A stretch of 64,000 nucleotides of DNA from Apostichopus japonicus (GCF_037975245.1 NC_092574.1:4704713-4768712); one strand, 5' to 3'. Positions 10,328 through 22,978 are shown, counted from the first letter of the stretch. Numbers and translations are program-made. The notes: generated by a model not told the origin, from the letters alone.

Positions 10328-12390
10328 TGGTACTACATCTGACCTTGTTGTCTATTATGGTGATGTGAGGACTATGGTACTACACCTGACCTTCTTGTCT
10401 ATTATGGTGATGTGAGGACTTTGGTACTGCATCTGACCTTGTTGTCTATATTGGTATATGTGAGGACTGTGGTACTGCATCTGACCTTGTTGTCTATAGT
10501 GGTATATGTAAAGACTATGGTATTCCATCTGACCCGGTTGTCTATAGTGGTATATGTGAGGACTGTGGTACTACATTTGACCTTGTTGTCTATAGTGGTA
10601 TATGTGAGGACATTGGTACTGCATCTGACCTTGTTGTCTATAGTGGTATATGTGAGGACTTTGGTACTGCATCTGACCTTGTTGTCTATAGTGGTATATG
10701 TGAGGACTATGGTACTACATCTGACCCGGTTGTCTATAGTGGTATATGTGAGGACTGTGGTACTGCATCTGACCTTGTTGTCTATAGTGGTATATGTGAG
10801 GACTTTGGTACTGCATCTGACCTTGTTGTCTATAGTGGTATATGTGAGGACTGTGGTACTGCATCTGACCTTGTTGTCTATAGTGGTATATGTAAAGACT
10901 ATGGTATTCCATCTGACCCGGTTGTCTATAGTGGTATATGTGAGGACTGTGGTACTGCATCTGACCTTGTTGTCTATAGTGGTATATGTGAAGACTATGG
11001 TATTCCATCTGACCCGGTTGTCTATAGTGGTATATGTGAGGACTGTGGTACTGCATCTGACCTTGTTGTCTATAGTGGTATATGTGAGGACTGTGGTACT
11101 GCATCTGACCTTGTTGTCTATATTGGTATATGTGAGGACTGTGGTACTGCATCTGACCTTGTTGTCTATAGTGGTATATGTAAAGACTATGGTATTCCAT
11201 CTGACCCGGTTGTCTATAGTGGTATATGTGAGGACTGTGGTACTGCATCTGACCTTGTTGTCTATAGTGGTATATGTAAAGACTATGGTATTCCATCTGA
11301 CCCGGTTGTCTATAGTGGTATATGTGAGGACTGTGGTACTGCATCTGACCTTGTTGTCTATAGTGGTATATGTAAAGACTATGGTATTCCATCTGACCCG
11401 GTTGTCTATAGTGGTATATGTGAGGACTGTGGTACTGCATCTGACCTTGTTGTCTATAGTGGTATATGTGAGGACTGTGGTACTGCATCTGACCTTGTTG
11501 TCTATAGTGGTATATGTGAGGACTGTGGTACTGCATCTGACCTTGTTGTCTATAGTGGTATATGTAAAGACTATGGTATTCCATCTGACCCGGTTGTCTA
11601 TAGTGGTATATGTGAGGACTGTGGTACTGCATCTGACCTTGTTGTCTATAGTGGTATATGTGAGGACTGTGGTACTGCATCTGACCTTGTTGTCTATAGT
11701 GGTATATGTGAGGACTGTGGTACTGCATCTGACCTTGTTGTCTATAGTGGTATATGTAAAGACTATGGTATTCCATCTGACCCGGTTGTCTATAGTGGTA
11801 TATGTGAGGACTGTGGTACTGCATCTGACCTTGTTGTCTATAGTGGTATATGTGAGGACTTTGGTACTGCATCTGACCTTGTTGTCTATATTGGTATATG
11901 TGAGGACTGTGGTACTTCCATCTGACCTTGTTGTCTATAGTGGTATATGTAAAGACTATGGTATTCCATCTGACCCGGTTGTCTATAGTGGTATATGTGA
12001 GGACTGTGGTACTGCATCTGACCTTGTTGTCTATAGTGGTATATGTGAGGACTGTGGTACTGCATCTGACCTTGTTGTCTATAGTGGTATATGTGAGGAC
12101 TGGTATTCCATCTGACCTTGTTGTCTATAGTGGTATATGTGAGGACTTTGGTATTACATCTGACCCGGTTGTCTATAGTGGTATATGTGAGGACTTTGGT
12201 ATTCCATCTGACCTTGTTGTCTATAGTGGTATATGTGAGGACTTTGGTATTCCATCTGACCTTGTTGTCTATAGTGGTATATGTGAGGACTGGTAATACA
12301 GCTGCCCTAGTTGTCTATGTTGGTATATGTGAGGACTACATGGTATTCCATCTGACTTTGTTTTCTATAGTGGTGATGTGCTACATATGA
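10328..12390. repeat. 2-kb minisatellite, 48-bp unit, about 43 copies, open on both strands
   Basis: The consensus unit starts tgtctatagtggtatatgtg and continues aggactgtggtactgcatct gaccttgt, 48 bp in all. Because 48 is divisible by three, frames stay open: a 567-codon frame on plus (10412-12115) and 385 codons on minus (10715-11872), both made of 16-residue repeats. Two main variants alternate: type A with gaggactgtggtactgc and type B with aaagactatggtattcc plus cccgg in place of ccttg. Runs such as A-B-A-B and A-A-A-B indicate higher-order duplication. A one-base insertion near 11916 and a two-base deletion near 12100 shift the frame. No start, promoter or domain supports translation. Confidence 0.95.
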
Positions 12391-13710
12391 CCTGATCTTT
12401 GTAAGAATTTAAACCAATTGTGACCAAAGTTGGTAGCAATCATCAAATTCCTAGCGTGTTATTAGGAACTGGCCATTAATAATAGGTCAAAATTCATTTT
12501 AAATTCTCAGTGGTCAGAGGGATATTACTATTTATGACATTTTCTATAGGTTAAAGCTATAGTCTAGTGTTATGTGGAATGTCTGGCTGGATTGCTCTAC
12601 ATATGGAGTTTGTTCCAAGTCAGTTGACTCCTACGGCCAGTCACAACAGTTGGATGTTGTCTTCTTGCTGTATATTGGACAATGTTTCTTCACAGTGTGG
12701 ACTAATATGTGAAGCCAGTCCAAATGATAATTTCAGTTCAAGGCGCAGAGCCCAACATCCTTGGAAATGTTTCTCTTCCCAAAGGAATGGGATGGAAATT
12801 GTCGTCAAGCTTCATTTAATTTTCCAACAACAATGAAGAAGCTCAATATCTCAAATTAGGTCAGTATCTGTCTGGTGACAGAAGCAGGCTGAAACACGTC
12901 TTTGTCAGATTTGAAAGAGGAGAGGGGTGTATGTTACCTCTGTCATGTTTTTAAAAGCTTTCGTATTGTAAATTTATGCTTGTAATACAATTAAGGGTAT
13001 GTCATTTCCTTACATTAAGTCTGTACAACTGTTTGGTAAGTGGACTTGTTGACAAGCGACGGTACTTTGTGATACATCAGTGTTTTTTTTCTTTCCTTCG
13101 GTTAGTCCACATTTCATCTTTCTTTTATTTCAACATTGAGAAGCAATATGCTTGTTACATTTTTACTTTTGTGAATTTGTTTTTAAGATAAAACTCACTT
13201 CAAGGTCTTCTTTGCTGCCAATTCTACAAGACAGTTTGAAGTGAGATGTCAATGTCGAGTGAGGGAAGCTATCGTCGTCATAAGTAGTTGGTTTTGGTCT
13301 TGACTGTTTCAAATTAATTTATATCAAGTATTAGATGTACTATACTCTTCAAAGACTTATTTGCATTTTGGCTGTTCATTGTATCAGGGGAAAGGGGGGT
13401 GGGAGGGGGGGAGCTAATGGAAGTATGTTTTTCCTACTAGGTATTATCATCAGTACCAACTCGGTGAGTCATTTTGTATTCGAATAACTGCAGTGAGATG
13501 GGAACTTCAGCTCTTGGTATCTATATTGTGTGAGATTCTAACCGAGATTACCCCATAAAAAGCAAGAATATTCTCAGCAATATATCTGTAACTTTTTGTC
13601 ATTCAAATAATCTTTGATATGACCAACTTATACAGGACTGTCTCTATCTGAGGGAGAAAATCCCTAGATTTCTTCTGTTATTTTATACCAGCTAGTTAGG
13701 CAGAAGGCAC
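12391..13710. other. intergenic sequence, no gene seen
   Basis: AT-rich sequence between two minisatellites. It contains a G-rich run near 13386-13413 (four or more G-runs, possible quadruplex). Short open frames at 12567-12836 and 12976-13191 have no recognisable similarity and no convincing splice context. Confidence 0.4.
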
Positions 13711-14105
13711 TGATACATTAATGTAGCTACTTGCGTACCTTGGTACATTAATGTAGCTATTTGCGTACCTTGGTACATTAATGTAGCTATTTGCGTACCT
13801 TGGTACATTAATGTAGCTATTTGCGTACCTTGGTACATTAATGTAGCTATTTGCGTACCTTGGTACATTAATGTAGCTATTTGCGTACCTTGGTACATTA
13901 ATGTAGCTATTTGCGTACCTTGGTACATTAATGTAGCTGTTTGCGTACCTTGGTACATAAATGTAGCTATTTGCCTACCTTGGTACATTAATGTAGCTGT
14001 TTGCGTACCTTGGTACGTTAATGTAGCTATTTGCGTACCTTGGTACATTAATGTAGCTATTTGCGTACCTTGGTACGTTAATGTAGCTATTTGCGTACCT
14101 TGGTA
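13711..14105. repeat. 30-bp minisatellite, about 13 copies, very homogeneous
   Basis: The unit is tacattaatgtagctatttg followed by cgtaccttgg, exactly 30 bp, with two units filling each 60-base stretch. Only scattered single-base changes occur (c/t, a/g), so the array expanded recently. Each unit contains the 12-bp palindrome TACATTAATGTA. A minus-strand open frame of repeated YQGTQIATLM peptides is produced by the three-fold period. There are no unique spacers, so this is not a CRISPR array. Confidence 0.96.
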
Positions 14106-15520
14106 TCATACAGTATACTGTCTATAGATGTTGTGGCTTAACTTAGTTGGTCCGTCAACCGAAGGAACATTGTAACCCTAGTGTTGGCTTATTATTTGAA
14201 ACTCCTTAATTATCAGCTATCACCTATAGTGATATAAAACTAATAAGAGTTTATTGTTATTAGGGAATGACTAAATAATAATGGTATCAGCCTTTACTGG
14301 TTAGAATATGACTAGGACAACACTTGCTTGAACTGACAATAAGGCAACGCTTACCTGAAAAAGGGGTCTTGTAAGTAACGTTTCCTCACCTGTATAGCTC
14401 ATGAGGTAAAGTTTCGCGCTCTTGTGGTACCTTCAGCACCGTTGGGTCCTTCTGACCTGAACCCTCTCCTAGCCCCATGAATATGCCATCACCCCCCCCC
14501 CCCTGCAGAAATGAAAGTCTAGCTTCACCCCTGGCCCAAACAATAGATCTTAATAGGTCGCATCAAATTTAACCAAATGTAGGATGTGTTGAAGGCTTTA
14601 AAGCAAATTGTTGTAGTGGCTCACTCAGCTTTTGTTGTGACAATCAGCAAATTTTATTTCAAATTTAAATGGAAAAATGGAACAAATTCAAGTAATAATG
14701 GTATTCGTAGAGTGTATTGGCTGATTATTTCTAATGGTGGGTAGATTAGTCTCAGTTTTATTTTGGAGACAGCTTATCTAATATTAATGTGCAATGTTTA
14801 TAATGGATGGTTTCAAAGATTACATTAAGCTGACTTTTTGAATGGGAAGGAAGGTTGGTTTTATAGTTCCTTCTCTTATGTCAGTTGAACTAAATTTTGG
14901 TTACAGAACTTTGTGAAGAGACAAGAGTAATATTAAGCTACTAGTTTTGTCTCTATATATTACTCAAATCTACATAGCTTCCATTTATTTAAGTCTTGGG
15001 TTTGTGTCGGTATATCTCGTATTTCTTTTGCCATCTCTTTTCTTCACTTTTTTTCTTTGGTGGCTTTATGACTTGCCTAGTTATATATTTTTTTGTTACA
15101 TTGTTTGCTACATCTAATGACTTTTGACTTCAAAATATAACTTCTAATAAATAATAAAAAAATTAAAATTAAAAGGTGTTCGCTACCTAGCTATGCCTCG
15201 AGGGCAAGATGTTTATAAAAAATTAAAAAAAGACAAAAATCATTCCAGTAGAATCCTTCTATTTAGACGTGATCTCAGTAGCAAAACATAACTCATTGGC
15301 TTCAGTTAGATATCATTCTGGTTCAGTCAGAACTTACAAATCATGTTTGGCGAGAAATATGACAAGAGATCTAGGTATGTTTGTTTGGAAGCTCAGATGA
15401 TCATGATGCTTCCTTGGTGTCATTATGGCACTGTTGTAATACTGGTAAATGTGCATGAATGACAGGACTATTAGTCCATCAGAGGGTACATGTTGGCTGT
15501 GTTGGAATATGTCCATTACT
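14106..15520. other. intergenic sequence, no gene seen
   Basis: AT-rich DNA with a poly-C run near 14491 and an A/T-rich tail-like stretch near 15140-15175 that may be a retroelement end. No open frame here resembles a known protein. Confidence 0.4.
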
Positions 15521-15525
15521 ATCAG

Positions 15526-15896
15526 TTACATGGTACATCATGGTACATCAGTTACATGGTACACCATGGTACATCATGGTGCATGGTACATCATGGTACA
15601 CCGGGTACATGGTACATCATTGTACATCATGGTACCTTATGGTACATGGTACATTATAGTACATCATGGTACCTGGTACCTTATGGTACATCATAGTACA
15701 TCGTGGTACCTGGTACCTTTTGGTACATCATGGTACACCATGGTTCATCATGGTACATGGTACATCAGTTACATGGTACACCATGGTACATCATGGTACA
15801 TGGTATATCATGGTACAGCATGGTACATGGTAGATCATGGTACATCAGTTACATTGTACATCATGGAACATCATGGAACATCAGTTACATGGTACT
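15526..15896. repeat. short-period repeat of about 10 bp (tggtacatca)
   Basis: Irregular tandem copies of tggtacatca and tggtacacca, interrupted by agttaca and accttat blocks. The GGTACC/GTAC cores make the region rich in small palindromes. Several overlapping frames of W-Y-I-M-V-H-type peptides arise from the repeat and have no coding support. Confidence 0.93.
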
Positions 15897-17639
15897 CACT
15901 CCTTTGGTCTTCTCTGTTCTCTCTTTTTCAAGAATTTGCAAATTGTAGCAGATTGTGAGATATAATAACAAGAAATTGAAATGTTTTCTTTGAGTGATGC
16001 TTGTTGATACTCAGAGTTTCAGACTGAACATCTTGGGGAGGGAGAAGTTCTGGTCTCTTTTTTTCCCCACTCTCTGAATAGCTAGACCTTTAGCTGTCAT
16101 GTCTTGAGAAACACTGCAATAAGTCTGACTGATATGGTCAATATCTGAATCTTTTTCTGCTCTTTGCTCTTTTTTTCAGCTGTTTGCTTTGACATTTTCA
16201 GTGCTAATTGAATACCAACAATGCAACTCTTGACTAGTCCAAAACTTCCTGAGTTTCTTAATTGCCTTTTGGTACATGTTTGATACTAACTGTGAAAGTA
16301 TCTTGGTGACAAGATGTTGTCTAGCTTGGACTGGAATTACCTGCTAATTTTAGAATATGAGTTTTATGTCCATACCAATTTTAACTACACCAACTTCATA
16401 TAGCATCTAATAGCTTCTACGACATTTGTCTATATGTACCTCAACATAAAAATATTTATTGTTAAACCATTACTTCATTTCTTATTGTTTTGTAACATAA
16501 AAAAGGAGTAAACCCTTTTCATTGCGGGGAGATGGATGAGTTATTCTTGTCACGAGCTATGTTATGTGATAACTATTGAGTGGAATCTTACAGGTGAATG
16601 GTGATGGGTAAGAGATTCAATCATAACAATGGTGAAATCATGGCATGTATACAGTTAAATCTCTGTTTCTTCTTTTTTTCCCCTCTTGCTTTAAACCTTT
16701 TTATTTCATGTTCTTAGATGGCTAGTTGTAAATACACTGGTCTGCAGGGGTAGCCCCCCCCCAACCCCCACACCATCTGACTTACATTTTTTAAACATAC
16801 TGTGTTGAAACCATGAAGGATAGGTTGGATGGAATGACTGGCACCACTCAAACAGTTGAAAACTCTTGAGATGGTAAACGTGCAGTAGTAGACCAAAGCT
16901 GGTGCAATAACTAAATGGTTAATGAGTATAAATTGTTCACTAGGCCACAGCAGGAGTACTTTGGTTGTGTGGAGATAGGTATGCTTGTTGCTCACAAGTA
17001 CAGAGACAGTAAACAACTCAATTGGAGTTTGATGAACTATTTAATATTATATTAAAAAAATTGGGCAAAGTTTGTTCCTTTGTTGGCCTACTTGGGAAAT
17101 TTGGGATAAAGGTTTTCAACAAATGTTTGTAAGGTACCATTGTTCAGTATCAAATTCTGGTCAATTCTCTCTAAATTATATATACCATTGGGCTTGCTTG
17201 TGGTCTTTATTTGATCACAGCAGTCATTAACCTTAAATAAGCTGTCAGTTTGGCGGAAAACAAAGGATATAAAAGCTCATATGTCGTGTTTCGTTCTCTT
17301 TCCACCTGTAGTTCTTCAAGGCATGAGATCAACCTTGTCAAAAAGAAAGAAAAGAATTTGTCACATTTTTTTGGTCAGTCAAGGGCATGAGACTTTTTTC
17401 GTAACCTGCTTTGTATATTGTGTATTTGTCATATTAACATTTTGGAGCAAACCCGATGATCCCCGACCATTCGATGCCATCGGCCATCTGGCAAGCAAAA
17501 AAAGTACTGTGCATTTTCCATTGGAATCGAAAGGGTGATTTCACATTATCAAGTATTCATGTTAACTTTGTTAAGGAAGACAGTTGATTAAAAACATATA
17601 AAAAACAGATTATTACTTCTTGGATGCACCTGTTTTCCT
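15897..17639. other. intergenic sequence, no gene seen
   Basis: AT-rich noncoding sequence. A poly-C tract lies near 16756. Open frames at 16714-17016 (minus) and 17281-17538 (plus) show no known domain. Confidence 0.35.
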
Positions 17640-18050
17640 GTGGAGGCATTGGGCCATTCAGATGAACTAATGTCAAGGTTTGGAAACTTTGTAACCACAA
17701 TAACTCCAAGATGAGCTTCATATGCGGATTCACCTGTTGTGAAAGAATCCTGTTGTGGTCAAAGGTCACGTAGGGCAGATTAGGGAAGGTCTGAAACTTC
17801 TGCTAGAGCAAAGCTGGAATTTACTTCATACTTGATATGCGGACCATGTTATAAAAGTATGAAAAACTTGTTTTCTTCCATCAAAATACATTCAAATTTC
17901 ACAGAGGTCAATGTCTGAAAACTTGCAATAACCTCAAAAACACAAACACAAAAACCCCCAAAATATAGCTTGTATCAAGTTCATACTTGGTGCACATGAA
18001 GATCTAACAAGTATAAAAGCCCTTTGGTGTTCACAGCTTACATTAATTGT
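17640..18050. repeat. copy of a dispersed repeat with AGGTCA motifs
   Basis: Phrases such as 'ggaaactttgtaaccacaataactcca', 'cttcatatgcggattcac', 'tggtcaaaggtcacgtagg' and 'gaaaacttgcaataacctc' recur in the same order near 40080, 42560, 50680, 59180 and 62700. Near 17757 the two half-sites TGGTCA and AGGTCA are separated by one A. The copy is diverged and no target duplication was found. Confidence 0.7.
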
Positions 18051-19887
18051 CCTCACAAAATCCTTAGAAATTAGTTCATTGAACAGTCATGTTTCCATTT
18101 GGTGATTTGTACATTTATTTACAGCAACCATTGTAGAAATGGCTTAATATTTTCAAAAGTTAGCATGTACATAATGGGAAACATATTTAAAAATATGTGA
18201 AAATGCTGATTTTGAAAAAAAAATTAAAAACACATACAGTACGTTTGCCAAGATAAATTTGCATCAACACTTTTTTGCCTTTTCATAACCATTCATGAAA
18301 ATTTTTCAAGTTTGTTTACTATGAGCTACCTTGGTGTGAATAGGGGTCAAAGAGGGGGGGGGGAGGGAGACGATTTAGTGTCTCAAGATATCTAGGTTGC
18401 CTAATACAAACAACTTCTTAACAATATTTTGAGAGATTCAATCTTAATTTTCCTTCAGATATCTCTTAGGATTACATTGTAAGAAACAGATTTTTTGTAA
18501 GTTCCTTTGCCTTGACAGATGACGTTGCTGCCTAGTCAGAGGTGTACACTGTAAATACCGTCATGATGGGAGCACAGAGTGCCTACTGCATCAGCCTTTA
18601 CAGTTGTAGCCTGATCAGAATAGAGGCTTGTTACTCAGTAACAAAAATAAATATTAATTTAATCACTCTATGATTGACAATCAAAGCCAAACTTTTCAAG
18701 ATGACATTCATCTTATCAAACATTCACACATAGTGACTACTACTGCCACCAAAACTTCAAGTAGCTTCCAGCAAGATATTGGATTTATGGGCAACAACTG
18801 TAGGGTGACTTGAACTTACATACTTAGTCACTGTTATATGCTAAAATGTGCACACCAGATTAATGACACTATCTTGAAATTGGTCACATGCTTCTCTTTC
18901 TGTCAATGAGATAAAGGTCACAAATGGACGGTGAATCGGATAAGTATCTTCCTCAACTAATTGTGAAAGGAAAAGCCAAAAAAACACTAGATCATAACAA
19001 GTAAAGGTCACACAGATGATGGCTTAGTAAACACCAAATGTGTAAACCAAAATTTACCAATTCTATTAACTGAATAAAATCTTTCTGTGATGGCATCTCT
19101 CAACACAATGGCACAGACATTTTCCCAAATATTGCTTCCTTTGCATAAGATGGGCAATTCAAGTACAAAATTTTGAACCGATAACCACTCCAGCACTGCT
19201 TGTTTACAAACTGTGAGTGGCGATTCTTCAACATTATCAATATGCAACTTAATTGAAAACGGATCTACCTTTGTCATACCGTACATTAATGTTTCTTTTT
19301 TGGAACTTTCTTGCAGAACTTCGCTTATGAACTGCATAGCTTTGTATGTGTCTTTCATGACATGACCATCAGCCATGATAGGGTATACTGTGTCTGATCA
19401 GTGGCAGTGAGTAAAGATAGCTTGCATGGAGTACACTCATCAGATGTTGATCTTGTAGCAAACATTATTAAGGAGACCATGTCAATAGAAAAGCTCTTCA
19501 AACCACTGATGATCTTAGCATGCCTACACACAATGCTAAAATGGTGTTGAATCACCCTTGTTACACCTCAGAGCTGATTCTTAAGTACTCTGAGTTGTGA
19601 TTAAGAAGAAGATGGGTGACCTTCTCTATCCCAAAAACGAAAGGTGGCACACTATCAGTGACAGTAGTGCCTACCACCTTTGACTGTACCCTGCCTATAC
19701 AGTAGCATCTCCTGGCATGTATGACAGATTGGCCCTAGCCTAACTCTCAAAAACATTGAACTTCTTCAAAACTTTGGGGCTACTATCAAGCAAGAAGCCA
19801 TACCATGAGATTGCATCAACGATATTTCCAGGCGTTGTAAAATGCCTTCCATTTTTGCTATTCAAATAGAAAAACTATTTGAAGTGT
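18051..19887. other. region downstream of the ING gene, no confirmed gene
   Basis: This lies just 3' of the ING-like stop on the minus strand and may include its 3' untranslated region. Minus-strand open frames occur at 19008-19376 (122 codons) and 19355-19555 (66 codons), overlapping in different frames. The codon use looks plausible but no family is recognised. They could be a decayed transposon or retrocopy joined by a frameshift. No clear poly(A) signal was identified. Confidence 0.3.
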
Positions 19888-20543
19888 TTATTTCTTCTTA
19901 ACTAAAGGTGCGCAACTAGGACAATACCATTTCCCTTTCGGTTTGTGGTTGAGTCCGACACAACCGAAATGGAACCATTCTAACAGGCAGTCTTTGTAGT
20001 CACATCCCACCATTTCTCCATAGGAGACTTGGTTGCACAGACAGTACGTTGGTTCGTTAGGGTCGATGGGAACATTTATCGGTGACGGATCTCTCTCTAT
20101 TTTCTTGGAGCGTTTCTTCTTCTTGGACTTTATGTTCTCGGTACTTGTGGTCGTTACGGGCACCTTCTGCTTCTCCTTCTCCTTCTCTTTCTCCTTCTCC
20201 TTCTCTTTCTCATTGTCGTTGCGATGTCTTCGGGGACGTTTGCTCGACCTGTCTGCCCCGTTTTCAACTTCTCGTTTGGCTTTGTGGCTCTTGTCTTTGT
20301 TCGATTCCAGGACAGGCTTCGGCTTCTCGGCCATTTCCACATGACCCTTGTGGACGTCAATTTGTCTCAATCTATTCTCCACGACTTCAACGATCTGGGA
20401 GGCCAAGTTTAGTTTCTCGTCTCCAAGTTCCTGACTCCTCAGGAGGGATCGATGAAGTTGAAGTAATACTCTCTTCTTGCTCTGCGGATCCAACTCTTTC
20501 GTCGTGAGTTCCTCATAGTACTGTCGAGTCTGCTTCAAAATTG
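19888..20543 (-). CDS. ING1/2-like: ING1/ING2-like, second coding exon (PHD finger)
   Basis: ING1/ING2 are subunits of Sin3-HDAC complexes and bind H3K4me3 through a C-terminal PHD finger. This exon starts after a TTCTTTTCAG acceptor, completes the serine codon left open by exon 1, and runs to TAA. It encodes the rest of the N-terminal ING dimerisation domain ([20 protein letters not shown]), a basic low-complexity linker with KRPRRHR and a Glu-Lys repeat, then [16 protein letters not shown] and the PHD finger at about residues 229-276. The PHD C4HC3 ligands are all present: YCLC, GCDYKDC, WFHFGC and WYCPSC. The expected methyl-lysine cage residues Y, M and W are present. The product is 281 residues, matching human ING1 (279) and ING2 (280). 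It ends in a short KKK tail instead of the longer polybasic region of the vertebrate proteins. Confidence 0.93.
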
Positions 20544-21877
20544 CTGAAAAGAAAGTTCGGGAGGTCATAAACACATTCTTGGTCTTTTGTTAAGAACAAG
20601 TCTGCCATGAATTTGGTTTAGCTCTACAAATACAAACTGCATGATTGGATGATATCAGGTACAGGAATAAGGAATCATGGGATATAGGGATTGACATTAA
20701 ATTATTTTAAAGGCATTATTGATCATATCAAGAACCATGTAGTTTCATAATTCAAATACAATTTAAATCATTTTTCAAACAGGAGCCAAACGCTGTAAAC
20801 TACTCTGTATGGAGGGAGGGAAAATTGAGTTGCTGAGCACTTCAGCAATATAATAACAGTTTAATCCTATTTGTTATTTGGCTCTTAAAAAGCAGAAGTC
20901 AAATAAAACTTTCACTATAAATTTATTTATCACAATTGAGCAGTTGCAAAAATATTTAAATAAATACCCTTAGAAATAAATACCACAAGTGGCATAAACA
21001 AATACAAACATGAAATAATAAAGCAATTAGCAATGATTTCTGTTTCAATATATTACCTTAATTACATTACATTCAGTAAAGCATCAAACAGCATTTTGGC
21101 TCAAAATATGCCACCAATTTGTCCATTAGATTCAAGGAGATGCAAATTGTACCTTCATTAATCTTCTATGTGCAGTGGTATTGCCAGGATATAATTTAAT
21201 GTTCAAATTTTGTGCAGCAGTTTTGAAACTATGTCTATTATAAAATAGTATAATTCTTGAGCAATACAAAAACAGCTAGTACATGCATCTTTGCACTTGT
21301 TTTGCAATTTGGCATAGTATTTTACCATACCATGCTGGATAAATTACACCCTGGTAGCCAGAGTGACCCTACCCCCCCCCCCCTCACGCCACAGAAGCTT
21401 CAATTGAGGACAAAACAGGGACGACAACAAAATTTGGCATGATACTGAATAGGCTACCCGTGTTTTACAGCAAGGTGTGATCTGCTTCACAGTTTTTCTC
21501 ATTAGCCATACTAAGCAAAGAACGGGGTTTCTCAGACAAAGCCTGATTCAGTGTTTGACACTTAAAGCATAGTGTGTAGCCTAGTGGTGACTTTGTGACT
21601 GTCGTAAAGTTCACCAAACTCGCCGAAGTCAATTTTATTGAATTGGCGAGTCTGTTTCAGTGCTTTGGCTAAACTTTAGGATACATAGCCTAGGCTTCGT
21701 ACGATGTACTTTGTGGGCACTATGTTATTAAATAGGCCTTGTCTAACAGTAACACTTATTCACTTATAAAGTTACATTATCAGTTGGCCTACGCTCGGCT
21801 ACTCATTAGTTTGGCCTAAGCCTGCGTTGGTGTTAACGTTAGCATAACACGGTAACGTTAGGCTACTGCAAACTTAC
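20544..21877 (-). other. ING-like gene intron
   Basis: AT-rich intron bounded by a GTAAGT donor (minus strand, 21877-21872) and a TTTTCAG acceptor at 20550-20544. A poly-C run lies near 21371. No exon or mobile element was recognised inside. Confidence 0.8.
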
Positions 21878-22067
21878 AACGAAAAGTGCTATCGACTTCT
21901 CTTATCTGCGAGACATTCCTTTGTAAATCGTTTGGTAAGGACTCAATGCAATCGAAATAGTCCTCGACGTAGTTGGTGGTATAATATAGCTCTGCCGTAG
22001 CTTGATTCATCATTTTCCTAGTTTTGAAGGAAAAGTTCTGCATTTTGAATTTTTCGGTGGTTGACAT
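21878..22067 (-). CDS. ING1/2-like: ING1/ING2-like, first coding exon
   Basis: The exon runs from ATG at 22067 to a T|GTAAGT donor (phase 1). It encodes 63 complete codons plus one base, including NYVEDYFDCIESLPNDLQRN followed by a VSQIREVDSTFR segment, the conserved first helix of the ING domain (compare the SLPFDLQRNVS...REID pattern of ING1/ING2). Splicing to exon 20543 gives an uninterrupted 281-residue protein. The two-coding-exon layout with the split at this point matches the vertebrate ING1/ING2 arrangement. No upstream in-frame extension is needed for a complete domain. Confidence 0.9.
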
Positions 22068-22978
22068 TGATGAGAGCAGTCACTTCTAGTAGTGTTACTG
22101 TGAGTGTTAGTTAGCCTTCTAAATTCAGTACAGTTACGTTTTGGCAACAACGTTTCAAGCTAAACTGTGTGATGTACACAACAATCACATATTCCATGTA
22201 CACGATCTGTGAGGTCTGCACAGGTGTAAATAAAACCCTGGTAGCCTTAAATACGGACGATGTGTGTTTTCTTGGTCAGTTAGGGTCAATATTCCTACAA
22301 TAACCAGTGTTTGTGGTCTGAGCTCGAAAAGTTGCGAATTTTAGGGGGGTGGAGGGGTGGGGGTTTTGGTTGACGTTTTTGAGAAACTTTTTTTCGGTAA
22401 GAACCCTTAGATGCACAAAGACGCTATAATTTCCATTACGTAAACGAAACGTGTGTATATTAACGAGACCAATCTCATACTCAATATTATTCAACTAAAT
22501 AGAGATGTTGTGTTTCTATTAAAGATGGCAATCACTTGAAGATCTGTAGAATCACGGTCTTCACGGACCTTGACTAAAACTGTCACTGAATCAAAGTTAA
22601 CTCATTCAGAGAACTCGATCTCGTGCTGTGCATGTCTTATGAGGAAAAACTTCTGAGAAGCAGATCAAACCGTAATTTCAATAGCCATGCAGTATGGTAT
22701 AGTATCATGGCGTTTTAATTTCCTTGTGCCAACTTTATTTTGACATCCCCGTTTCATCCCTGAAAACTTTGCGATTTGTGTGTGGGTTGAAGGGTGGGGG
22801 CGTTTAATTTCTCTTTGCGACCTTTTTCTAATTTATTAGCTCTACCAAAACCGAAAACTAATAAATAAATAAGAAAAATGTGATTATAACGTTTAGTCTT
22901 TAGTATGAATTTAAGAAAAGATCGAAACTGAATTACGAACAGTTTGAAATAGCAAGTAATTATTGTTTGATACAAAGG
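22068..22978. other. region upstream of the ING gene, presumed promoter side
   Basis: This should contain the ING-like transcription start, but no TATA box or other decisive promoter motif was recognised. Short minus-strand open frames (22276-22494, 22754-22975) show no known domain. Confidence 0.35.

Noticed and set aside
10412-12115. 567-codon plus-strand frame (and 385-codon minus-strand frame) as a repeat-protein gene
   Set aside because: Both come from a 48-bp tandem repeat divisible by three; the array has frame-shifting indels near 11916 and 12100, both strands are open and there is no domain or gene context.
13692-14048. 118-codon minus-strand frame of YQGTQIATLM repeats
   Set aside because: Generated entirely by the 30-bp minisatellite; no independent start context or flanking coding sequence.
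13711-14105. CRISPR array
   Set aside because: The 30-bp units are directly adjacent with no unique spacers, and the genome is eukaryotic.
15449-15958. 169-codon frame rich in WYIMVHHGT
   Set aside because: Product of the roughly 10-bp tggtacatca repeat; three plus-strand frames are open at once.
20082-20507. 141-codon plus-strand frame opposite the ING exon
   Set aside because: Antisense shadow of the ING1/2-like coding exon with low-complexity Ser/Pro runs.
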